The translations under genes were made by a program, and so were the position numbers. This document shows, one piece after another, positions 17,782 to 26,895 of a DNA stretch of 64,000 bases; within the stretch, counting starts at the first letter, position 1, and each line of letters starts with the position of its first letter. Source of the DNA: Ignatzschineria sp. RMDPL8A (GTDB taxonomy: Bacteria; Pseudomonadota; Gammaproteobacteria; Cardiobacteriales; Wohlfahrtiimonadaceae); the NCBI RefSeq assembly GCF_029815055.1, contig NZ_JAPPWA010000002.1, positions 1,240,001-1,304,000 on the forward strand, in the 5' to 3' direction. The notes below the pieces were generated by a model that was given only the letters and a program-made list of their open reading frames with translations, was not told where the DNA came from and did no database searches.

Positions 17782-18675
17782 TTATTGGAAAGGTACGTCG
17801 CTTGGGTTTTCAAAGAGCTCGCGCATGCTATCCGATAGCGGGAAATCTAAATTGACATTGCGTGGTGGAATCGGATTCATAAACCATTTGTTGTAGAGTG
17901 CTTCCATTTCACCGGATTTTGACATCTCCGCAATGACTTCATCGGCAACCGCTTTAAACTGAGCATCGCCTTTACGCATCATACAGGCATACGCCTCTTT
18001 TCCTTGGGATTCACCAACCACAACCCAGCGATCCGGTTGAGGCGATTTTGCGCGCTCTCCATAGAGAAGGGAGTCATCCATCACAAATGCCACGCCACGT
18101 TTATCGGCGAGCATCATAAATGCATCACCATGGTCTTTCGCCGCTTGAATGCGCATGCCCATTTTTTTCTCGGCTTCCATATTGCGTAAAATACGCTCTG
18201 AGGTGGTGCCGGCGGTGGTAATGACAACTTTTTTAGCAAGATCATCGAAGCTTTGAATGCCAGAGGCTTTATCGGTAATCATGCGAATATTGATGATGAA
18301 AATCGTATTACTGAAACCGGCCTCTTCAGCGCGCGAGGTATTGTGCGTGGTTGAGCCACACTCAAGGTCAATCGTGCCATTTTTCATTAACGGAATGCGG
18401 TTTTGCGAGGTGATTGGCGTGAGTTTTACATTGACTTTTTTACCCAATTTTTTCTCAACGCCTTCCACAATTTTTAAGCTCACATCATGGGAATAACCAA
18501 TGACGTTTTGCTGATTGTCGTAGTAAGAGTAGGGAATTGATGATTCGCGGTGACCGAGGGTGATCGTGCCGGTTTCATCAATCTTTTTAAGGGTTCCAGT
18601 TAATTCTTCCGCCATGGTTAAACCAGGCATGCTCATTAATCCACACACAGTTAGGGCTAACAGTGACTTTTTCAT
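17782..18675 (-). CDS. gltI: Glutamate/aspartate periplasmic binding protein GltI
   Basis: A 297-residue secreted solute-binding protein. The signal peptide ends near SMPGLTMAEE (cleavage about residue 22). Family matches include GHRESSIPYSYYD, the NGTIDLECGSTTHNTSR ligand-binding segment and TTAGTTSERILRN, close to E. coli GltI. It captures glutamate and aspartate for GltJKL. GGAGG lies close before the start, and it is first in the operon with its own promoter. Confidence 0.94.
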   Translation of the reverse strand: MKKSLLALTVCGLMSMPGLTMAEELTGTLKKIDETGTITLGHRESSIPYSYYDNQQNVIGYSHDVSLKIVEGVEKKLGKKVNVKLTPITSQNRIPLMKNGTIDLECGSTTHNTSRAEEAGFSNTIFIINIRMITDKASGIQSFDDLAKKVVITTAGTTSERILRNMEAEKKMGMRIQAAKDHGDAFMMLADKRGVAFVMDDSLLYGERAKSPQPDRWVVVGESQGKEAYACMMRKGDAQFKAVADEVIAEMSKSGEMEALYNKWFMNPIPPRNVNLDFPLSDSMRELFENPSDVPFQ

Positions 18676-18765
18676 GCTTCCTCCAGATACAATCGTTTTT
18701 TATTTATTATTATTCAAATAATGACGCATTGATTATTGATTTAATTGTTGCTAGCGTCTTACTTA

Positions 18766-18794
18766 GATATAGATCACTCTAAGGAATAATTCAA
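18766..18794 (-). promoter_or_regulatory. Sigma-70-type promoter of gltIJKL
   Basis: On the minus strand, TTGAAT (18794-18789) and TATATC (18771-18766) are separated by 17 bp, about 90 bp upstream of gltI. Confidence 0.6.
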
Positions 18795-18826
18795 GTACTT
18801 TTGCTAAAAACAGTAGGATTAATGGC

Positions 18827-18860
18827 AAAAAAAGGATAGATTATTCGATCTATCCCTTTG
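18827..18860 (-). terminator. Intrinsic terminator after lptD
   Basis: On the minus strand, GGATAGAT and ATCTATCC (18848-18855 with 18834-18841) form a stem with a 6-nt loop, followed by T7. Confidence 0.85.
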
Positions 18861-18896
18861 AAAGTTGAATCTAATTGTGTGAGATGAGATGCTGGA

Positions 18897-21173
18897 TTAA
18901 AACCCGCGGTAACGATATCCGGTAATATGATCTTGAAGTAGAGCTTCGGTACTTTGGCCAAAACTGCCCATATTTTTAAGATCAAACATCAGATAAAAAC
19001 GCCATTGTGTCTCTTTCGCTTGAGGCGTATCTCGATAATAACGGGTAATCGCTTGGACGCGCACGCAACAGGTATCATATTGGAAACCAGCCATGGTATC
19101 GATCATCTGATTATTATTGAGCGAATGATTATATCGGCCAATAAGGCTCCATTTTTCATCGAGCTCCCAAAATCCAGAGAGATCAATTTGATTGATGGTG
19201 TTGTCGGGATTGCCATCATTTCGGGTATAGCGATAGCCAAGATTGAGGATTTTATCTTGCTCAGGTTGATAACGCAGATCAAAGGTGGTTTTAGTGGTTT
19301 TACTCTTTTTCGGAGACCATTGCCAAGTGAGATTGGTATAGAGTTTTGGAATCACTTCAAATTCCCCCTCCATGAACCATTCTGAGCGGTTTTTATTGGC
19401 CTCTTCTTCACTTAAATCATCGCCTAAGCGGATGCGATTTTTCTCAAAATATTGAATTTGTCCGGCAGATAGACGAAGCTTTTCCACGCCGCTATTGGCA
19501 TTAATAAAGCGGGTGGTGAGCGCGGTCGTTACTTGGTTTGCATCATTTTGACGGTCAGCGCCGGTAAAATTGGTGGTGTTGAAGAGCGCTGAATAGCTCG
19601 GGCTATAGAGCGAGGTATCAAACATCGGGATATGTGATTGCGTGCGGTAGGGCACATAGAGATAAAAGAGGCGAGGCTCTAACGTTTGTACATATTCTCC
19701 ACCGCCAAAGAGTGATTTCAGCTCTAAATCACGCTCAAAAAAGAGTCCAGTATCGACGCTAAAAATGGGCATCGAGCGATGGAAACGTTCAGGATCATTG
19801 CGAGGATTTTTTCGATGATCGATCGAATAATCGGTATAGCGGAAGGCAATTTCAGGTCTAAAAAAGCCCCACGAATTCTCTAAATTAAGGCGCATATAGG
19901 GTTTAACATCAAATCGATCGCCCCCCTTTGCGCGCGTATCATTTTTGCCAAGCTCGGTGATAAAGCGTGTAAATTCAGCACTCACCCCATATTCAAGTAG
20001 GCCATAGGTTTGATGGCTCGCTACCGAAATTTGTGGTAGGCGTGAATAGGGTTTTAGGCGAATCGCCTCTTTATCGATAATTTGGAAATCTTGGAAGCGA
20101 ATCGATGCACTCACATATTCATCGTTATAGGTAAGAGAAGCGTAGCGCTCTAGATTCGTTTTCGATAAAAGGCCGATGGTGTCATCGAGATCTTTAAGGT
20201 AATCATCATCAGAGATCTTTTGATAGAGAATCGCACCGCTTAATCGATCGCTAAAAGTTAGATTTTGATTAAAGAAGAGTGACCAGCGTTTTTCATCATT
20301 TTTTTGGCGATCTTCAGGAATGTATTCAAGGTTTAAAATCGAGTTTTGCCACTCATTTAGATAGCGTAGTTCTCCATCAAAAATAAAACCACGCTTACTC
20401 ATCACCCCAACGCCAAGCGTTGCATCCATATTCGGCGCTAGATTGAAATAGTAGGGGAGACGAAAGGTAAACCCATTATTGCGATCAAATTGTACTTTCG
20501 GCGATAAAAATCCGCTATGACGCTGTCCATCAATGGGAAAGGAGAGATAGGGGAAATAGAGAACCGATTGCCCGCGCACCGCAAAAAACGCATGTTTGGC
20601 AACGGCGCGTCCCGTGGCGTGATTGATGCGGAGGTTTTTACTCTTAATGGTCCATGTTTCGTTATCGACCTCACAGGCAGAATAAGTGGCCTCCTCAAGA
20701 TCCGAGCGTTCCTCGAGCGCCTCATGATGCATGGTTTTAGCACGCCCTTGAGCCGGACGATCACCGCTTAAATAATATTCACCGCCGATGAGATCGGTGA
20801 TTTCATCATTAAGATAATGTTTGAAGGTTTCCCCGCGAACCGCAACAGCATCAGACCCATAATAGATCGGGTCATCTTTTGAAAAAATTACATTATTGAC
20901 GCGATCTAAAAAGAGCGAATCGGAGTAGAAATTTCCCTCTTTTTCCTGAACAATGACATTCCCAAAAAGAGCCCCTTCCGTTGGGGTAATCGCCCCATCA
21001 TCGGAGAGTAAAATCATCTCATCTTTTGGCAGATTATTGGGCGAATCGAGAAGATAATCTGCAAGGGGGGAGATTTTACAACTTTTTGGCGCAGCATAAA
21101 GCGGCGAAAGACTCATCGCAGACGCAATAGAGAGTGCAATTAATGTATGGAGGACTAGGGGTTTTCTACGCAC
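18897..21173 (-). CDS. lptD: LPS-assembly protein LptD
   Basis: A 758-residue outer-membrane beta-barrel that inserts lipopolysaccharide into the outer leaflet with LptE. The signal peptide ends near residue 28 (PLYAAPK). An N-terminal LptA-like (OstA) domain is followed by the long barrel, which ends in an aromatic residue (GYRYRGF). The four cysteines of the E. coli disulfide system are conserved in pattern: C32, C167 and the adjacent pair C702-C703. DsbD, which keeps the DsbC pathway reduced, is also in this window. Unlike E. coli, surA-pdxA do not follow. Its upstream region is shared with the divergent gene at 21429. Confidence 0.96.
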   Translation of the reverse strand: MRRKPLVLHTLIALSIASAMSLSPLYAAPKSCKISPLADYLLDSPNNLPKDEMILLSDDGAITPTEGALFGNVIVQEKEGNFYSDSLFLDRVNNVIFSKDDPIYYGSDAVAVRGETFKHYLNDEITDLIGGEYYLSGDRPAQGRAKTMHHEALEERSDLEEATYSACEVDNETWTIKSKNLRINHATGRAVAKHAFFAVRGQSVLYFPYLSFPIDGQRHSGFLSPKVQFDRNNGFTFRLPYYFNLAPNMDATLGVGVMSKRGFIFDGELRYLNEWQNSILNLEYIPEDRQKNDEKRWSLFFNQNLTFSDRLSGAILYQKISDDDYLKDLDDTIGLLSKTNLERYASLTYNDEYVSASIRFQDFQIIDKEAIRLKPYSRLPQISVASHQTYGLLEYGVSAEFTRFITELGKNDTRAKGGDRFDVKPYMRLNLENSWGFFRPEIAFRYTDYSIDHRKNPRNDPERFHRSMPIFSVDTGLFFERDLELKSLFGGGEYVQTLEPRLFYLYVPYRTQSHIPMFDTSLYSPSYSALFNTTNFTGADRQNDANQVTTALTTRFINANSGVEKLRLSAGQIQYFEKNRIRLGDDLSEEEANKNRSEWFMEGEFEVIPKLYTNLTWQWSPKKSKTTKTTFDLRYQPEQDKILNLGYRYTRNDGNPDNTINQIDLSGFWELDEKWSLIGRYNHSLNNNQMIDTMAGFQYDTCCVRVQAITRYYRDTPQAKETQWRFYLMFDLKNMGSFGQSTEALLQDHITGYRYRGF

Positions 21174-21428
21174 GAATTGATCTATCTATACAGGGGCCCG
21201 TGGGCGTTAACGTGATTATAATTTAGCTTCAATAATATCAGTGCGATTATAACAGGTCTCATGGCGATCGGCATATTTTGCAACGGTTTTACCAAAAAGT
21301 GATTAATTTTTAAGCAGGAGAGGTGATCCGATCATTTGAGGAAATATCGTCTGAAAATAGGAACTTTTGCAGGAAATTTATATAATAGGCGAGACAAATT
21401 GGATTTGGGCAGGATTTAGGAGCGCGCT

Positions 21429-22190
21429 GTGTTGGATGAATTGACAGAACTTGAGAAAAAACCGATCACCAAAGAGCGGATAAATGCGCTTCTTACGCGA
21501 GTGCGCCGGCATTATATCTCGCCACTTTCGAAAGTGTATACCGAGATTGAGGCGTTTGAACATCTTTTGGGGATCCGTCCGCTAACGATTCAGGTAAATG
21601 ATCCCTTTTCATGGCGCCATCTTGAGACTAAAGCGGAACTGTCTGGCATCTCAAAAGAGGAGGCCTTTGAGCGGCTCTCGCTCATTGCTGATTATCTTGA
21701 AAATGGGCATTACCCCTTTAGTGGCGATAGTCCGCTTGAGCTCGGCGAATCCTTTCCCTATTTTGAGTGGATTAATCAGGGCGAGCAATACACGCTAACC
21801 CAAGGTTTGGGCGATTGGCAGCTCATTGTGCTTGAGCGAAAAGAGCAGATGGCCAATCTCAGTACTATTTTTGAGCTACTTGAAGATGACAAACGGCTCT
21901 TTACTGGGCGAATTTTGGTGGTGGGTAAGATGCCGATGGGATTATCATCGACGATTTTGGCCCATTTTGAGGCGCTACGGGATCAGCTCTATTGGATCGA
22001 GCCAAAGTATCTGCCGGCCATTCAAGGGGAGAGCGGATTTGGGCATTCAAAATCCTTTGCCTCGCTCTTTAGAGGGGGCTCGCAAATTCTCGTCGTGGAT
22101 CCAAAAGGGCGCTATCATGCGGGTCTAACGCGTTTAGATTTACAAAAACAATTAACGGCACTGTTTACCGAAGAGGAGAGTAAGGAATGA
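21429..22190 (+). CDS. Unknown protein, about 253 residues
   Basis: I do not recognise this protein. It begins with GTG, supported by TAGGAG six to seven bases upstream. The N-terminal half is helical and charged (an ELEKKPITKERINAL start). The C-terminal half has alternating strands and helices (RILVVGKMPMGLSSTILAHF, then QILVVDPKGRYHAGL) that vaguely suggest a thioredoxin-like or Rossmann-like fold, without a CxxC or a nucleotide motif. It overlaps the following alpha/beta hydrolase by four bases (ATGA), so the two are translationally coupled and probably act together. Confidence 0.75.
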   Translation: MLDELTELEKKPITKERINALLTRVRRHYISPLSKVYTEIEAFEHLLGIRPLTIQVNDPFSWRHLETKAELSGISKEEAFERLSLIADYLENGHYPFSGDSPLELGESFPYFEWINQGEQYTLTQGLGDWQLIVLERKEQMANLSTIFELLEDDKRLFTGRILVVGKMPMGLSSTILAHFEALRDQLYWIEPKYLPAIQGESGFGHSKSFASLFRGGSQILVVDPKGRYHAGLTRLDLQKQLTALFTEEESKE

Positions 22191-22933
22191 TCTATTATGA
22201 AGTATTTGGCGAGGGTGAGCCACTTATCGTCTTGCATTCAGGGGGTATGAGTCACGAAGAGTGGTTGCCGCAGATTAAGGTGTGGGAAAAGCGCTTTAAA
22301 GTGATCGCCATCGATCAGCCAGGTCATGGGTGCAGTGCGTTAAAAGGGGAGAAACTTTCGATTTCTGAATGCGGGCACGCGGTATTAGAGGTGATGGAAA
22401 AAGAGGGTGTGACGAGCGCTTATTTTTGCGGATCGAGCATGGGCGGAGCGACGGCGCTTTGGGTGACGATGAATCGCCCGGAGCGCGTTAAAAAACTTGT
22501 GCTCTATCGCTGTAATTATCGTAAAAATATGGCAACGTTTCGCAGTACCACCTCAATGAGCGACCCCGATTATTGGATCAGTTTGGGCGTGGATCGCTAT
22601 CTGTCGCGTCTTCATCGCGGGCAAGGCGGGGATGAGGCGTGGAAAACGGTGATTACGCGGGTGAGTGATGCGCTCAATCCTGATACTACCGATCATGATT
22701 ATCGTCTCTCAGCGCTTGAAGCGATTGAGTGTCCGGTAATGATTGTCTCCGGTGATCGCGATCCTTTGGTGCCGATGGAGGATATTATTGCGATGTATCA
22801 AGCGATTCCCACCTCATCGCTGTGGGTGCTTCCTCATGCAAGCCATGTCACGGCGACAAATACTTGGCGCGCCACGATCTTTGCTGAAGAAGTGGAGCGT
22901 TTCTTAACGCGAAAACGCGAGCTTACCATATAA
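22187..22933 (+). CDS. Alpha/beta-fold hydrolase
   Basis: A 248-residue serine hydrolase of the alpha/beta superfamily. The oxyanion region is LIVLHSGGMSHEEW, the nucleophile is S84 in CGSSMGGA, the acid is the Asp in VSGDRDPLVP, and the catalytic His lies in LPHASHV. The overall form resembles esterases, 3-oxoadipate enol-lactonases and MenH-like enzymes, but the substrate cannot be assigned. It is coupled to the unknown gene upstream. Confidence 0.85.
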   Translation: MIYYEVFGEGEPLIVLHSGGMSHEEWLPQIKVWEKRFKVIAIDQPGHGCSALKGEKLSISECGHAVLEVMEKEGVTSAYFCGSSMGGATALWVTMNRPERVKKLVLYRCNYRKNMATFRSTTSMSDPDYWISLGVDRYLSRLHRGQGGDEAWKTVITRVSDALNPDTTDHDYRLSALEAIECPVMIVSGDRDPLVPMEDIIAMYQAIPTSSLWVLPHASHVTATNTWRATIFAEEVERFLTRKRELTI

Positions 22934-23011
22934 AATCATACAATTTATGCGATAATGAGCTCGATTAGATTAGGGCTTTAAACCTTTGTATAGAAACATA
23001 AAGAGGGCAAT

Positions 23012-24994
23012 ATGGGGCAATTTGAACGGATATTTCAGCTAAAAGCGACATCATTTCGCCTGATTGCGCTCTTTGTACTTTCGTATGCTTTTATCTCGCT
23101 ATTATTATCGGTCACGGTGACGGCGGGGATCTTTTTCTTTTCCCCTAAACAGGCCAATCCTCATTATTTTGGCTACTTTTTATTGATTTTCACCGCTTCG
23201 ATGTTCTTTGTTTTTGGCATGGTCTATTCAAAATATCATGCGCTTAAAGTGGGCGTTCCGTCAGTGATGGAGATGCTTGGCGCGGTACGTGTACACGGGC
23301 TTCAACACAATGAATTGTTGCGCCGTTTTCATCAAGTGGCCGAAGAGGTGGCACTCGCTGCCAATCTCAAAACGCCGAAAACCTATCTCATTAATTCGAT
23401 GGATATTAATGCGCTTGCAGTGGCCTCAAGTGAGGAAGATGTGGGGATCGCGGTAACCGAAGGGGCGATTACACGGCTGTCTCGCGAGGAATTGCGGGCG
23501 CTGGTTGGGCACGAAATGAGTCATATTCTCCATAAAGATTGCCTGCTTAATTTTAAACTTGTGATCTGGCTCTATGGGCTTCAATGCGTCTATCTTTATG
23601 GGCGCGATCTCTTTCATTCCATTACCGATATTTACCCCTTTCGTCTTGATCGCCTCTGTCTTGGCTATGCGCCGGAATTTCAAAAAGGGAAGAGTGCCGG
23701 CTCGCTCAGTATTGGGTATTTCCCGCTCTTTTTTATCTCGATGATTGTGCTGTGGATCGGTTCGATGGGGGCGATTATTGCGCGTCTGTTAAAATCGGCA
23801 ATTTCGCGTAAGAGAGAGTTTTTAGCCGATGCAGAATCGGTGCGATTGACACGAAGCGACGCCATTGTGGATGTGTTAAAAAAAATCGCTTTTTTAGAGG
23901 TGGATGATGAGAGTCTTGCGATGCGCTCGGAATCGGTCTATCACGAATTTTCCCACTTTTATTTAACTGATTATCAAGATCTTGAAACGCCTGGGCGCTT
24001 TGATACCCATCCGCCCATTATTGCGCGGATTCGAGCGATTGATCCCGAGTTTGAGCTCCCAACGGATGCGGAGCTCATTGCGATGAATCGATACTATTAT
24101 CATGATTTTTCCGAAGAGAGTGACGAGCTTGTGAGCGCTCATGGGCGGTATGCTAATACGAAACTGCATGGGCGGAAACGTTCGCGTGGGTTTGATGCGC
24201 TTTTAGGTAAGCCCATTGAATATGATCGTTTGCAAGGCGGCGTGATCGCGGTTTACCAGCTCTTTTTAAGCGATCAGCGTCTCATTGTTAAAGCGCAACT
24301 TGAGTATCTAAAAGGTGCGCTTCCGGCGACATTATTTGATGAATTGAGTCAGACTCTCGATGAAGTTATGGCGCTTTCGGCATTTGATAAGGCGGTGCTG
24401 TTAATTAAAAGCGTCGATCCGATTCGTGAGCTTCATGAGGCCGATCGTGAGGCATTTGACGCGAAACTTAAGGTATTACGTCGGCTCAATCGCAGGCACT
24501 CCCGCCTTTCCGTTGCGATGGCGTGTTATCTCGATGAAATGCTGCACAGAATCGATGTGGATCGCCATGAAGATGGGCTTGTCTTTGAGCTGAATGAAAA
24601 GACGCTCTTTGATGAAAAATCGGCAGTGCTTTTCTTTTTTGAAATGTTACTCGGAAGTGGGAAGCCCCACACCTTTAGTACACGATTTTTAATGGAGCTT
24701 GCAGAAAGTCTTTCGCTTGAAAATCATCCTGCAACGCCGCTTGAATCACCCAATCAAGAAGCATTGAAGACGTTTTCGGAGATGATCTCTTTTTTTAGTA
24801 CACTCAATCTCGCTAATCGCAACCAGTTGAGTACATGGTTTGATGAAATCTATCGGCATGAAGTTGCCACATCCGAAACGCGGGCGCTTATCTATCTCAT
24901 TTCGCTCACGGCCAAATTAACCCTTCCGATGGCGCTTCGCTTAAAAAATGAGCCGGATCAAAAACCGGTGAGCAGGCTCAATTTTATGAGTTAA
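23012..24994 (+). CDS. M48-family membrane zinc metallopeptidase with long C-terminal extension
   Basis: A 660-residue inner-membrane protease related to HtpX/Ste24. Two N-terminal membrane helices (about 15-40 and 48-70) precede the zinc motif HEMSH (H167-H171). Two further helices (about 180-200 and 235-258) precede the third ligand E269 in REFLADAESV. The M48 domain ends near residue 350. About 300 more residues follow, soluble and helical, with no family that I recognise. HtpX itself is about 290 residues, so the extension is unusual. AGAGGG provides the ribosome site. A role in membrane-protein quality control is likely from the family; the extension may recruit substrates. Confidence 0.85.
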   Translation: MGQFERIFQLKATSFRLIALFVLSYAFISLLLSVTVTAGIFFFSPKQANPHYFGYFLLIFTASMFFVFGMVYSKYHALKVGVPSVMEMLGAVRVHGLQHNELLRRFHQVAEEVALAANLKTPKTYLINSMDINALAVASSEEDVGIAVTEGAITRLSREELRALVGHEMSHILHKDCLLNFKLVIWLYGLQCVYLYGRDLFHSITDIYPFRLDRLCLGYAPEFQKGKSAGSLSIGYFPLFFISMIVLWIGSMGAIIARLLKSAISRKREFLADAESVRLTRSDAIVDVLKKIAFLEVDDESLAMRSESVYHEFSHFYLTDYQDLETPGRFDTHPPIIARIRAIDPEFELPTDAELIAMNRYYYHDFSEESDELVSAHGRYANTKLHGRKRSRGFDALLGKPIEYDRLQGGVIAVYQLFLSDQRLIVKAQLEYLKGALPATLFDELSQTLDEVMALSAFDKAVLLIKSVDPIRELHEADREAFDAKLKVLRRLNRRHSRLSVAMACYLDEMLHRIDVDRHEDGLVFELNEKTLFDEKSAVLFFFEMLLGSGKPHTFSTRFLMELAESLSLENHPATPLESPNQEALKTFSEMISFFSTLNLANRNQLSTWFDEIYRHEVATSETRALIYLISLTAKLTLPMALRLKNEPDQKPVSRLNFMS

Positions 24995-25026
24995 ATGGCA
25001 AAACTCAATAGGCAATCATCTAGCAT

Positions 25027-26223
25027 CTAGCCGAGTGTTTGTTGATAACGGCCTGAACCGATATTGGCCACAAACCCTTCAAGCTCTAAGGTGAGGAGAG
25101 TGGTCATCAAGGTAGAGGTCTCGAGCTCTAAACGTTCGACAAGTTCATCGATGGTCAGCGGGGTTTGCAGTGCCTCAAAGAGTTTTCGCTCGGTAGGATC
25201 GCTTGGTGCATTTAGGGGTGCATTTGGAGGCGCGCTAATCGAACTATTGATCGGCGATGGTACTGGTTTTTGTCGCGAATTAGGCTCGATGCTAGGTATG
25301 GATTTAGCTTTAGGTTCAGAGCTGGTTTCAGATTTCGATTCAAGCGTAGAATCATACCAACCGCTCAGTTCGCGTAAAATATCCGCGACCGATTCTGTAA
25401 GCGTTGCGCCGTCCCGTATGAGTTGATGGGTGCCTTTGGCGTGCGGATTATGAATCGATCCGGGAATGGCAAATACTTCGCGATTATACTCAAGGGCAAG
25501 CCGTGCAGTGATCAGCGATCCGGAGCGCTTTGCCGCTTCAACGACGAGTGTTCCCAAGCTTAATCCTGCAATAATGCGATTTCGACGGGGGAAATTGGTC
25601 GCTTTTGGCGGTGTTCCAAGGGGAAATTCACTTACAAGGGCGCCCCCTCGATCAATTATCGATTCACTAAGCGATTGATGACGTTTAGGATAGATCGATT
25701 CAAGTCCCGTTCCCAATACGCCGATCGTACGATTATTCGCCTCAACCACCGCTCGGTGCGCCTCACCATCAACACCCATGGCAAGGCCGCTTGTGATGAC
25801 AAATCCGCGCATGGAGAGTTCTCTTGCAAAGGCGTGGCTGTGACGTTTCCCCTCTTCCGTTGGATGCCGCGTTCCGACAATTGCAAGCTGTGGTTCACTT
25901 AACATTGTGGGATTGCCTTTAATGAAGAGCAGCGGCGGCGCATCGGGGAGCGTTTTTAACAGCGGCGGATAGAGCGCATGATCGAGCGTAATAATATGAT
26001 GGAGGGGTGAGGCGTTTAGCCATGTAAGACTTGTCTCTACTTCGCGTCCAATTTTAGGGTCATCACGACGAGATTGCGCACTTTGGGGAATCCCGACCGC
26101 TTGCCATGCTCGATTGTCGGCGCTTAAAATTTCATGAATATCCGTAAAGGATTGTAAAAGATGGTGAAATCGGCGAATCCCGATCTGCGGGGTAAAATAG
26201 AGAGTGAGCCAATCTTTAATCAT
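25027..26223 (-). CDS. dprA: DNA-processing protein DprA
   Basis: A 398-residue protein that protects incoming single-stranded DNA and loads RecA during natural transformation. It has an N-terminal SAM-like region (YFTPQIGIRRFHHLL), then the Rossmann-type core with AIVGTRHPTEEGK, ITSGLAMGVDGEAHRA, LGTGLESIYPKRH and FPRRNRIIAGLS. A Ser/Pro-rich linker leads to a C-terminal winged-helix domain (about 340-398). The open frame extends to 26430, but that extension is hydrophobic and overlaps the divergent bcp, so the ATG at 26223 is preferred even though its ribosome site is weak. Confidence 0.92.
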   Translation of the reverse strand: MIKDWLTLYFTPQIGIRRFHHLLQSFTDIHEILSADNRAWQAVGIPQSAQSRRDDPKIGREVETSLTWLNASPLHHIITLDHALYPPLLKTLPDAPPLLFIKGNPTMLSEPQLAIVGTRHPTEEGKRHSHAFARELSMRGFVITSGLAMGVDGEAHRAVVEANNRTIGVLGTGLESIYPKRHQSLSESIIDRGGALVSEFPLGTPPKATNFPRRNRIIAGLSLGTLVVEAAKRSGSLITARLALEYNREVFAIPGSIHNPHAKGTHQLIRDGATLTESVADILRELSGWYDSTLESKSETSSEPKAKSIPSIEPNSRQKPVPSPINSSISAPPNAPLNAPSDPTERKLFEALQTPLTIDELVERLELETSTLMTTLLTLELEGFVANIGSGRYQQTLG

Positions 26224-26341
26224 AAGAGAATACCTGCTATAACTATAGGTAAGAGAAGAATTTCGTACATTATCGATCCAATCAAATAAATAGATTATTA
26301 GGATAGATATAAATTTAAATAAAATCAAAGAGTTAAATATT

Positions 26342-26800
26342 ATGAGCAAAATTGATTCTGCTGTTTGGAGCCAATCGTTCTCCACACAAACCGACTCTCT
26401 TACCCTCTCCGCGCTCGACGCAAAGCACATTGTGCTCTTTTTCTACCCAAAAGATAATACGCCTGGTTGCAGTAACGAGGTGCAGGATTTTAATGGGCTG
26501 TTAAATGAGTTTTCAATGCACGGGGTTGAGGTGATTGGTGTCTCGCGCGATAGCGTTAAATCGCATCAAAAATTTGCGGAGAAGTTCTCCCTTCATTTCC
26601 CCCTCATTTCCGATCCCGATGAGACTTTATGCCGAGCGCTTGATGTCATCAAAGAGAAAAATATGTTCGGTAAAATTGGCTTTGGAATTGAGCGTAGCAC
26701 CTTTATTTTGACGGCAGAGGGAGAGATTGTAAACGAGTGGCGCAAGGTGAAAGTCCCGGGCCATGCAAATGAGGTATTGGAAGCGGTAAAAGCCCTTTAA
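26342..26800 (+). CDS. bcp: Peroxiredoxin, Bcp/PrxQ type
   Basis: A 152-residue thiol peroxidase that reduces hydroperoxides. The peroxidatic cysteine is C43 in DNTPGCSNEVQDF, and the family segment FYPKDNTPGC is intact. The resolving cysteine normally five residues later (C50 in E. coli Bcp) is replaced by Gln48, so this would work as a 1-Cys form or use the Cys near residue 98 (DETLCRALDV). It diverges from dprA. Confidence 0.92.
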   Translation: MSKIDSAVWSQSFSTQTDSLTLSALDAKHIVLFFYPKDNTPGCSNEVQDFNGLLNEFSMHGVEVIGVSRDSVKSHQKFAEKFSLHFPLISDPDETLCRALDVIKEKNMFGKIGFGIERSTFILTAEGEIVNEWRKVKVPGHANEVLEAVKAL

Positions 26801-26895
26801 TTACCTTAAACGCATCTACGATTTGTCTAATAGATTGATATTTATTCCCGCTTATTGTGATCAACAAGCGACTCACACGAGGAGAAACCAAGAGT

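Noticed and set aside
26224-26430. Longer DprA start
   Set aside because: The extension overlaps the divergent bcp coding region and does not resemble DprA; the ATG at 26223 matches the family start.
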